NCBI GenBank assembly: GCA_963971405.1
Contig: OZ020492.1
Span: forward strand, 9,660,151-9,724,150
Direction: 5' to 3'
From: Psococerastis gibbosa
Taxonomy: Eukaryota; Arthropoda; Insecta; Psocodea; Psocidae
Length of the DNA: 64,000 bases
Of this stretch, positions 55,601 through 64,000 are shown one piece after another. The notes under the pieces were generated by a model that saw nothing but the letters and a program-made list of their open reading frames with translations, was not told where the DNA came from and did no database searches. The position numbers were made by a program, and so were the translations under genes. Within the stretch, counting starts at the first letter, position 1, and every line of letters begins with the position of its first letter.

Positions 55601-56836
55601 TTAGTTGCAAATGAGGCAAAGAAAATTTCTTGGGTCTAAACTGGTCGGTTCTTCCCTTATCTTGTTACCTGATGTTTCACATTGAGTCCTTCTGGTTACA
55701 CCTTTCCTTACCTTGCGTAGCTGTGTCAGTTCCTAGACTAAGTCCTGACTTTTCGCTTCACAATAGGTCCCATGGCAAAGACAATCAACACTCACCTCAC
55801 TAACTTGCCAACTTCTAATCAGACCAGCAAATCTCTTACACATTCCCACAGATTGCTTTTGCACACGCTCACTGAGCAATCGAACATAGCAGCAGCGGGA
55901 TGCTCAGAGCTTAGTTTGTTCACTTTGAAAAGTTGTTGGAAGTCAAAGATTCCAACAAGAAGTGCCGGGTTTCCACATGCTATGCCGATGGATTTGGAGC
56001 ATATGCTTTGGGTGTCAAGGTACCAGTGGGCGGATGTCTTGTTTAGATTAATTGCTGCCTAGGCTACTTACTGAATTGTGTGGCCTCTGTCCGCTCTGAT
56101 CGTTGGGGTACGATTATGTCGCTCCACTGGCACGAAGCCCCTCTGGTTGTCTTCCTCGTCAGGGTTACTTTCCAAAGATATGTCATGAGCGTAACCACCG
56201 TCTGCGTCGCGGATGGGACCTCGCTTTTCACAGATCATTGTCACCCGCCTGTTGTTACGTTCTTCAACCACAACAGATCTGTAAGGAATCAATAAACAGG
56301 TCAGATAGAGGAAGAACGGGAGGAACTTCAACCGTGCCCCCGAAGATGGAAGAAAGGGATAGTGCTTTTTCTCGAAAAGGCACGAAGAACTAAACTCGTC
56401 TGTCTGGTATCTATCTGTCAGTCCCTCAGAAGGTTCTGGCAGGAGCAGCATAGCATGGGAACAATATGAATCATGTGCACCTCTGTTGCTATGATCAGTT
56501 GCAGTATGTCACCCCAACAAGTTGGAGGTTGGGGTGCGGATCCCGTTTCCGTTCATTTTTCAGATAATTTTATTCCCTTCTCAAATGATTAAATTTCACT
56601 CACCCATTGCTTTCATCACTGTTACTGAGCTCATCTAAATTATTTCGGTGAGGTGAAGAATCGCGCGTGCTCTCTGGGTTCCAGGGAGTTCTCTGCGTAG
56701 TAGGCCTGTAGGAAGTTTTTCGTTCGATATTGGGTGAATCCGGGTCGATTTCGGGAACATATTCATAGTCGTAAAGAGAGCTGTCGAACTGGTTGCAAAA
56801 CGCAGGGTTGTTGTACCCGCTTCCCTTTTGAGCCAT
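52598..56836 (-). CDS. spdo: Sanpodo, Notch regulator, 5 coding exons, 650 aa
   Basis: Exons (minus) 56836..56604, 56278..56072, 55560..54384, 53361..53241 and 52812..52598 join in phase. The start context is AAACATGG, in an exon that extends 5' to an acceptor at 56851/56852, so a 5' UTR exon lies further upstream. Residues 8-13 are YNNPAF: the NPAF motif by which Sanpodo binds the Numb PTB domain. Residues 20-510 are hydrophilic and rich in S/T/P/R, with repeated SPxR/SPS blocks. Four membrane spans follow at about 514-539, 546-566, 581-601 and 612-636, with a short CCKTPPPDNRVTCA tail. In insects Sanpodo promotes Notch signalling in asymmetrically dividing cells and is removed by Numb from one daughter. 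Identity rests on NPAF plus the four-span tail and the length (Drosophila protein about 565 aa). Exon 2 is 207 bp and phase-symmetric, so it could be skipped. Confidence 0.88.
52910..53115 (-). repeat. SINE family A in spdo intron 4
   Basis: Reverse copy, same strand as spdo, with B-box region GGTTCGAGTCCCAAACTTGC, 'GCTTCTGAAGACATGTAAAG' and a 3' end adjoining 'TTCTTAATAAAACAAAATGG'. Confidence 0.75.
53470..53725 (+). repeat. Interspersed repeat H, copy 2, in spdo intron 3
   Basis: Shares 'ACCAAGTTGAATCCAGCGGA', 'GTGTGACTTCACTGTGTTTC' and 'GGTTCGGAATCCACTATAAT' with 2720-2850, with an extra internal segment (about 53520-53610). Unclassified. Confidence 0.6.
54049..54197. mobile_element. hAT-type MITE in spdo intron 3
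   Basis: Starts CAAGGGCGGATCCAAACAGG, ends CTCCTGGATCCGCCCTAG. Flanking octamers do not match. It is shorter (149 bp) than the other copies. Confidence 0.65.
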
Positions 56837-56851
56837 GTTTCTTATGATTAC

Positions 56852-58899
56852 CTGTGTAATATAAAAATAATAAGGGTGGCTCCAAACATCGTTGGTAACA
56901 AACACTATGGAAAGTGGAATCTGAAGGAAGCCATGTCTTTTCCTACTACAATAAATCGCTACTTCTAGAGTTTTATTTAGGAGAGAAGGGTATGTCTTGC
57001 GGTACCTGTCACCTGAAATTAAAATTATATATCTTCCGGGGTGAATTACCCATCTCTCCTATATAGAACTCTAATGGCTTTCTTCGGAGTCCACTTTCCG
57101 TTGCCTTGCCAACAATTGCGGCACTGGCCCTGCATAACCAATTCGGCTAGAATGCTGTTCTATAGAACCTATGTCACCAGAATATCCCATCACTTGGTAA
57201 AGGAGTGAACTGTACAAAGTAAGGGTAAGATTTGAGAGTTAACGTAAAAGGAAGAATCTACCACCATACGAGTACAACGCGAGTGGTACCGTATGTTCAC
57301 ATGCGCAAGAAAAACGCAGCTGCTTGGCGGTTGGTGACCACAGTTCACAGCATCCCAAATACAGCAGTGGTGGAGAGAGCAGATCCTCTACCAGACCTTA
57401 GGACTCTTAATGGGTTGTCGTGCCAGTCACCAAGGTATTACTATTATTATTACTATTACCCACACAAATTCAAAAAATAAAACATAGTAAGAAATTAATA
57501 CCAGAAATTTGTATAAAAACGTCGTGGCACGACAACTGAATGAGAGTCCAGGCCTGAGTACTGGTAGAGGATCTTCACTCTTAACGACTGCTCTATTTGA
57601 GATATTGTGGTTGGCAGCATGCCGGGCGGCCACATAACTGTCAAGGTAAGGCACTTAGTGCTGGTGGAAAATTTTCCCATTCATGGTGAATCTCGAACCT
57701 CCAGCTTCCGTTTCATAATCTATTGTTCTCTACCCACTGGACCAGTCCTGACCAACATGTATTCACTATTCTGACTGTGCCACTATTATTGATTTCCTAT
57801 CCGTTTTTTATTACGTTATTAGTCCAAGGATAGCTTTTTGCTTCTTAACCCTCCGCTAGTAATAAAACAAAAGAAATTATAAATCGCTCCTTGGCTTGCT
57901 AACTGTTTTAACTGCAAACAAAGTATATTTAAAAAAAAAATTAAGAAACATAAATAAATTTTTAAAAAAACGTCCAATCGTCGAATTAGCAAGCCTGTAA
58001 AAAAATTGAAAATTTCTTGGCTAAAGCCTAATGAATTAAAACCACCGGAAAAACCTTTGGAACGCTCCCCTGAAAAGTTAGCATTTTGCAGTTAGAACAG
58101 TTGGCAAATCAAGGAGTGATATTTATATATATACAGTATATATTTACTATCTTTGTCAGATTATAGTGTCAGACAGAATCGAAAAATCACGGAAGGAATT
58201 CTTCCGCCGCGTTGTTGCAGACGCCAGGGACAGAGACCCGATAAAAGGATCTAATTCTATTATAATTTCTATTATTATATGCATTTTACATACACCACCT
58301 ACCTGAATCATGTTTGTCCCTCAAGTAAAAACAATATACTAACCACTTTGGGGCTGCTAGTGAGTGGGAAATTAATGTAAAATAATTCTATAAACCAGAT
58401 TATATTGGAGTAGGCTACGTACTCTACGCTGCCCGCATTGGTACAATAATTAGGTCAATTTTGACAGGCCCTTCATGGAGACGCGACGTCTGGCATCACG
58501 ACTGCACTGGAGTAGATGCGATTGGCCATTGACATTTGCACTATGTATTGTAACTTTTGTTTACTAGATCTGACATTATTTTCTAATTAATTCAGAAGAA
58601 GACTGGGCTTTGGGTGTCCTCGGCTGTGGAAGTGGGCTTCTTCTGTTAATTGCTCACTTAATTATTGTCATATAAGTGGAACCCCACTTCTATAGCCTGG
58701 GACAACCAAAGACAAATCTTCTTATCTATTTGCAAGCAAATGATGAAAGAAGTTGCGTTCACACTGTTCTGTGTTAGAGAGGAATGGCGTATCTTTTGGG
58801 AAGTCCCCTGCCATATCAACTAATGCGAGAGAAGTTGCGGAAAGTAAAATGACTCATGAATCTCATTATTTTTATTTTTATGGCAGCCTGTATGGTCCT
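56852..58899. other. spdo upstream region with SINE-like fragments
   Basis: Expected to hold the spdo 5' UTR exon and promoter, but neither could be placed. Family-B second modules lie at about 57330-57420 ('GCATCCCAAATACAGCAGTG') and 57535-57750 (minus strand with GGTTCGAGATTCACC). The rest is AT-rich. Confidence 0.4.
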
Positions 58900-59070
58900 G
58901 CAGCCTGATCATGGCGATTATAATACCGGTATTTATTTAATCCCCTGGTATTAAAAATGTAAACAAACAAATTTTGAATCGCACTTTCCATTATAAAATT
59001 ATCTTGTTTACATTTTTAATACCAGGGGATTAAATAAATACCGGTATTATAATCGCCATGGCCAGGCTGC
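58900..59070. repeat. Large perfect palindrome (57-bp arms, 37-bp loop)
   Basis: Positions 58910-58966 and 59004-59060 are exact reverse complements over 57 bases (CATGGCGATTATAATACCGG...). A weaker extension to 58900/59070 (GCAGCCTG...) follows. No copy elsewhere in the window. It could be a snap-back MITE, a recent inverted duplication, or a structured RNA precursor. Confidence 0.9.
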
Positions 59071-59224
59071 AGATGTTTTTGAAACCCCGTAATAGGCAGA
59101 CCTTTTGTCATTTGAACGAAAATACCAGACAAACCCGTATCTAAATTCACTTTTACAGCAGCTATGAAGAATTTCAAATTCCTGTTGCTCACATATTGGC
59201 AATGTTATTAGAAACGCACAAAAA

Positions 59225-59900
59225 TAAAAATTCCAATTTTAAAAAATTATCTACTAGTAGAACCTTACGGCAGCATGACAAGCGTTTCTTCAGCGATAAA
59301 TAAATAAATAAATGAAAATAAATAAAAAATATTATCAGTAATTTGAAAGTGAGATATCGACCATTGTAATTTTTCGATCACCACTTTATAGAATTATTTT
59401 CTTCTTAAAAACAATTTTTTAATTATCTAACAATAGAACTCTTAACCTTATAGCAGAATGGCAAGCGTCACTTCGCCGACAAAGAAATAAATTAAAAAAT
59501 ATTATTATTAATTAATTGTAAGCGATTATCACTTTTCTATTATATTATATTATTTCATTTAAGCTGCATTGGTTAATGGTTGATTCACCGGATCGTGCGT
59601 TGCATTGAGCTGCAAGCCCAATGCTATAGTGTAATTAGGCCTATTTAAAAGGAATGTTGGTGGATCGAACATATACTTCATGTATTTATTTTCTTCTTAA
59701 AAGCTAAATTTTTAAATTATCTAACAATTGTACTCTAGTATCTTATGACAGAATGGCATGCGTCACTTCGCCGATAAATTAATAAATAAATGAAAACAAA
59801 AAAATTATTGGTAATTTGTAACTAATTTTTCGTGGGATATCGACCATTATATTTTTTCGATCCCACGTTATCATTGGATTATATTATTTAATTTAGGCCG
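59225..59900. repeat. Three diverged tandem units of about 170-300 bp
   Basis: Each unit has 'TTAAATTATCTAACAATWG'-like sequence, then 'AGAATGGCAWGCGTCACTTCG'-like sequence, then an AT/AAAT tract, then a hairpin around GATATCGACCAT...TTTTTCGATC(A/C)CAC. Units start near 59225, 59400 and 59690. Confidence 0.65.
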
Positions 59901-59924
59901 CATTGATTAATTAAAGAGTTCGAG

Positions 59925-60130
59925 AACTGGTAGAGAATTCATTCTCTTGATCACTGCTCTATTTGGGATGTTTCGGTCAGTAACATGACCGGCAGCCGTA
60001 TTTTCCCATAACGATGAAGGCAATGTACCCTTTAGGGTTGGTCGGAGGAAATATCTCCTTTTAGGCTGTGCCTCGAACCTCGACGTTCCGTTTCATAGTC
60101 TAGTTCTCTATCAACTTATTCCTGACTCCT
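59925..60130 (-). repeat. SINE-like family B, second module
   Basis: 'GAACTGGTAGAGAATTCATT', 'GACTGCTCTATTTGGGATG'-like sequence and 'CCTCGAACCTCGACGTTCCG' match the 57.6-kb copy. A short SINE-A fragment ('CGCCTGCTTTACATGCCCTA') follows at about 60285-60350 on the minus strand. Confidence 0.55.
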
Positions 60131-60625
60131 ATAAGTTTATGTAAAACGTTCTGGATTCAAACATTGTATTGCCATATATGGAACTAATTTCTTTAACAAA
60201 TAATTACATTGTGACTTTTTGTTCAATTTCTGAAACAACTTGTAGGAAACCCATCAACTATAACACACCCAAACAGGAAAGCCCGGGCACGCCTGCTTTA
60301 CATGCCCTACGTTTCGGGTGAAAGTCTGAGTCCTTACCACTACCTGCATCTATCGCTCAAAGCCAGTTATGAAAGTCAGTAGAAATTCGTTTCGTTCGAA
60401 TAAGTCATAAAAACGAGGCAATAGTAAATTAAGAGAATGCAAGTTCCAGGTGGTAGGAAGGTCTGGGTCGAGAGGAAGTTGATGGGCGCTCGTACCTTAG
60501 GGCGCACCTGCGCTTTAATATAAGGGGGACACGGCTGGTGGCACATTGCGCTCTATTTTTAGGCACAGACACCAGTAAAACTTTACGAATGAGTTATGGA
60601 TCATTCCTGGCAGGAAACTCATACA

Positions 60626-60886
60626 TTAGGCGGGGTTTCCATTGACCTCGCATTGCAGAATGCACATGACGTTGACGTGGTAGCAGACATTAAAGACTTA
60701 TTAAAGATGTCTGCTACCACGTCAACGGCATGTGCATTCTGCAATGTGAGGTCAATTGCATTGCATTGCAGAATGCACATGACGTTGACGTGGTAGCAGA
60801 CATTAAAGACTTATTAAAGATGTCTGCTACCACGTCAACGGCATGTGCATTCTGCAATGTGAGGTCAATGGAAACGCCGCATTAAT
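60626..60886. repeat. Double hairpin derived from MITE family C
   Basis: Two adjacent near-perfect palindromes, each about 110-120 bp, share the sequence CATTGCAGAATGCACATGAC, GTTGACGTGGTAGCAGACAT and a centre AAAGACTTATTAAAGAT. The whole begins GGCGGGGTTTCCATTGACC and ends in the reverse, with ATTA on both sides. It retains only the outer arm of family C and duplicates it. Confidence 0.85.
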
Positions 60887-60892
60887 AAAGAA

Positions 60893-61710
60893 CCAGTAAG
60901 AGTGACCCCGTCCATGATTTCCTATTTATCAATTACGATCCCAAAGCACTGAATAGATCTTTGAGAAGGTCAAGTCAAGTCAAGTCAAGTCAAGTCAAGT
61001 CAAGAATGGGCAGATAATATGCAACATAGGCAACATAATATGATACAAAACAGTAATAATGGCAGGGTATACTACGCTATACATTGGGGCATCTTATGAT
61101 TTCTTCAAAACCAAATATATATATATATATATAAACATATATATAAATATATATATAAATATATGGGAAAGCAACCAGTTCGGTTTTGTTACTATATTTT
61201 ACAGCTATAACGTTTTTGAAGTAAGAAAGCATCGATTGAAAGGTGCCGCAGAAAAATTATTTTCATGAAAATTGAGTCTTTTTTTATTTTTTTGGAACCC
61301 AGAACTAAACTATCAAGGGGCAAGCGACCAATTGGGTATTGTTGACAGCAATAACGACTAAAATATTTTTATTTACTTAAAAAATGAAAATATTAATAAT
61401 TTATGTATATATGGAGCCGTTTTTGAGCAGTAATTTTTTTATAAGTTTTTTTTTGGAGTTTTGATAGTAACCCATTTTTGAGTTAGCCCAAAATAAATAA
61501 AAAAATGTCCCGAGGTATGATTTTTATGAATCTACAAATTTTATTCAAATCCATCGAGAAGTTTGCTCACAAATCGATAAACAAACAGACCGACCAACAG
61601 ACAGACATTTCGGAAAAACCACTTTTATGGGTTCATGGGACCTCAAAACGTGTAAATCTACTGAAATCCCGAAATAAAAAACTATCAACCATCACAATAG
61701 GAAATCAATA
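60893..61710 (+). repeat. Family D, divergent copy with microsatellites
   Basis: 5' 'AAAGAACCAGTAAGAGTGAC', internal 'TATCAAGGGGCAAGCGACCA', then 'ACAGACATTTCGGAAAAACC' and 'GGGACCTCAAAACGTGTAAA'. (CAAGT)n lies at about 60970-61004 and (TA)n at 61108-61172. It is the oldest-looking long copy. Confidence 0.75.
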
Positions 61711-61861
61711 AATAATAAATAACTTTTTTTCTCTGATATGCTGATCCAACCTAACGGAGCCTGCTAGGCATGAAAGCATGTCCTCCGACGAAAATATAAA
61801 ATATAGCTAGTATGGTAGGCTATTCGAATCAATTATCATTCATGTATTTACAACTAAACTA

Positions 61862-62104
61862 TATGTGCTGAATAATGGTGACTCCCACTATCGTTGGCGA
61901 AGCTATGGAACGTGGAATCCGAAAAAGCCACCACCACGAATTGGAAATCATGACGGTTTCTCCTTTTCACAGTTCCACTATCGATGCTGGACGAATGATT
62001 CGACTAACAAACCTAAAATTGCCGTGTGGCCCGTGTCCGAATACGAGCTGAAAAATCCGTCAGCGTTAATGAGGCAAAAAATGCTAACCGCTATGTATAG
62101 ATAA
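61862..62104 (+). other. Unrecognised short open frame
   Basis: A frame of about 80 codons contains WRSYGTWNPKKPPPRIGNHD and WPVSEYELKNPSALMRQKML before a TAG. Its tryptophan-, proline- and tyrosine-rich content is unlike random AT-rich DNA and could be a processed pseudogene fragment or terminal exon, but no acceptor is obvious and no family is recognised. Confidence 0.25.
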
Positions 62105-62807
62105 AACTTAGTTATAAAGTAAGAGTATCGCAATGTAATGCAGACGGTATCGCCCTCCCGCGTAGTTAAAACGCTATTTACAAATTTGAGTCTTTGACTT
62201 TTTGACCGTAGTTTTGTTTCGTCCGGCAAAACTAAACGAACGCCCGTCCCTACGTAGGTTGAAAGGCTGTTATTTGTGAATTCTATATTTCTATTTCCAC
62301 TCTTGGTACTTACAAAGTATTAAGCGTTTTCATTTAGGCGTAATCCAAAAACTAAAAACTTAACACTAAATTTCACACAAAAACAAAACAACCAAAAAAT
62401 TTTTTCCACATTATTTACGTCCTAAGTAAAACATTCCAAAAATTAAGCAACGCGAACGGCGCTTTCACAGAACACTGTGGTAGCAAGAACAGAAGGAAAG
62501 TAGGAAAAAATTGGGTACTACATATGGTAAACATGTGCATTAAAATTTCCAAGCCTTAGCATATTCCCCATGAAAATACGCACCCTAACTAATTGAACTA
62601 CAGCTGCGCAGGGACATAAGCTAAGTACTTATTATAAAGTTGCCTCGTGCCGTCGTAACGGTCTCCGGGCAGATGTCAGAAAGCTGTTTGCTGTGTGCCC
62701 CTCCGCATTGGCTTGGACGGTTTATTAAAGGGGTTAGCTTATTACAGTGGCGGTACAACCCGAATTAGATCATTTACAGTCCTTACGGATTGGTATGCTG
62801 CTCATTA
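62105..62807. other. Intergenic stretch, no gene recognised
   Basis: Nothing with support was found here; 'CAGTGGCGGTACAACCCG' near 62752 could be one end of a G-run MITE, but no partner end is present. Confidence 0.3.
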
Positions 62808-62996
62808 CAGGCCCGTACCCAGGATTTAATTTTTTTTTTGGGGGGGGCAAGAACAATTTTTTTTTTATAACTGATAGGTACATCCGTAGTGATTGTAGTA
62901 GTTTTAGCTAAAACTGTTACATTATTTATTATTTTTTTATCAAATTTAGGGGGGCCATGGCCCCTTGCCCCCCCCCCCCCCTTGGGTACGGGCCTG
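62808..62996. mobile_element. Short G-run hAT-type MITE with perfect TSD GCTCATTA
   Basis: A 189-bp element starts CAGGCCCGTACCCAGG, ends CTTGGGTACGGGCCTG, with T and G runs inside left and a C run inside right. It is flanked by GCTCATTA at 62800-62807 and 62997-63004. A distinct terminal sequence, but the same architecture and target size as the other short MITEs. Confidence 0.9.
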
Positions 62997-63399
62997 GCTC
63001 ATTAGAGAATAAAATCCCGGGGCATTTTGTCGCTTCCGGGATTACGGAATATGACTGAATCAATCTCGGGATCCCGAAACGGAATGGGGGGTTGTGCCTT
63101 CCTAGACCTAAATACAAGTACTGTATCAAGAGACCGGGCATAGAACTCGACTTGTGCAGCGAAAATTAGTTATTAAATAGAATATAGGCCTAACTGAAAT
63201 TTCTATTTTCACTATTAATCTGCTGTTGATTTCCGAAAAGTGATGAGTGAGTAATCTCAGGTTTGCGGATTTATTACCAGTCGTCAGGCTTAAACCCTTT
63301 GGATTGTCGTGCCATATAGCCATGACGTTTTTTTTACAGTTAATACTCACTTAGCATTTTTAAAATGGGAGGGGAAGTATTTACACGCAATGTAAGTTG

Positions 63400-63590
63400 T
63401 AACTGGAAAGGCTTTCACGGTAGGAGTCGATTGAAGAACCAGTAGAATCCGGGCTTGGTCGAAGTGAAAGTGAACTTCCAAACGTTTCGTACAAGGGTAC
63501 AACCTTCGAAGTCTACGCAGCGCCACTGAAGATTTCGACCGCAGATATTTACGAAATGTTTGGAAATTCACTTTGGTTCTTTATTTCACG
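63400..63590 (+). repeat. Family K hairpin element (copy 3)
   Basis: The best-paired copy. 63470-63485 (GTGAACTTCCAAACGT) pairs with 63556-63571 with two mismatches. The apex has CTGAAGA (63526-63532), a weaker stem and ACGAAAT. It is preceded by 'GGCTTTCACGGTAGGAGTCG' as at 33.2 kb. Confidence 0.6.
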
Positions 63591-63689
63591 CAATTTGGGT
63601 CCGTGCGCCGCCACTGAATTATTTCTCTGTAGCCAGCAGATGTTTCAATTTTACTATCTACTGTAAATAGCGGATGGATGCGGAACTAA

Positions 63690-64000
63690 CGCGGCCTTTT
63701 ATAGAGGCGTTACTTCCGACTTCTAGGTGCCAACACACTGAGGATCGGGTCCACTCAACCCTACCTTACTTTTTCAAATAGGGGGCATGTTGCTGACCAG
63801 CGGCCGCCGCATACCTTTGGAATGGACAGCAGTATACACTATATATAGTTTCTTATTTTTCTATAATATTACTTATTGTCTTAATGGAATTAGTCTTGAC
63901 TAAGAATTGGGGGAAATCTCATGACACCAACCCCCCCCCCCCTTAGGGATAGGTATATTGGAATTTGTATACGCAAGTGATAAGCTGTATGGCCGAATCA
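63690..64000. other. Window end, family-B fragment
   Basis: 63720-63815 has blocks related to the family-B second module ('GGGGGCATGTTGCTGACCAG'). The remaining bases are AT-rich with a C run near 63932; no gene is seen. Confidence 0.35.

Overview
This is a gene-poor, repeat-rich arthropod nuclear window, most likely from an insect. The evidence is spliced genes with GT-AG introns, a low-to-moderate G+C background crowded with tRNA-derived SINEs, MITEs and DNA transposons, and a five-exon sanpodo orthologue (an insect Notch-pathway gene). The exact order cannot be fixed from sequence alone.

Four host genes can be assembled exon by exon with matching splice phases. (1) About 3.0-10.2 kb, plus strand: the 3' part of a gene for a small protein with a C-terminal GPI-anchor-like tail; its 5' exon(s) were not found. 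(2) 34.2-37.7 kb, plus: a complete 4-exon, 420-residue protein with a signal peptide and one membrane span. Its N-terminal segment resembles gene 1, so the two may be diverged paralogues. (3) 41.8-49.8 kb, plus: a complete 7-exon, 308-residue secreted cysteine-rich protein with an IGFBP-like N-terminal region and a thyroglobulin type-1 domain. (4) 52.6-56.8 kb, minus: sanpodo (spdo), 650 residues, with an N-terminal NPAF Numb-binding motif and four C-terminal membrane spans. A 72-76-codon ORF overlaps the spdo stop and could be a second cistron.

Mobile DNA fills most of the rest. A 3.77-kb hAT element at 4.6-8.4 kb has matching terminal inverted repeats, a perfect 8-bp target-site duplication and an uninterrupted 814-codon transposase, so it looks recently mobile; it sits antisense in an intron of gene 1. 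A PIF/Harbinger element at 27.9-31.8 kb carries a three-exon transposase broken by a nonsense codon and a probable frameshift. Remnants of a LINE and of a second hAT are also present. Non-autonomous families include a tRNA-derived SINE with a perfect B box (about 13 copies), a second SINE-like family, an approximately 840-bp retroposon-like repeat (4 long copies), foldback MITEs of three kinds, and short G-run/C-run MITEs. Five of those short MITEs have perfect or near-perfect 8-bp duplications, which assigns them to a hAT-like mechanism.

Sequence between these features is AT-rich, with simple repeats and no coding or RNA gene that can be supported. No CRISPR, rRNA or convincing functional tRNA gene was seen.
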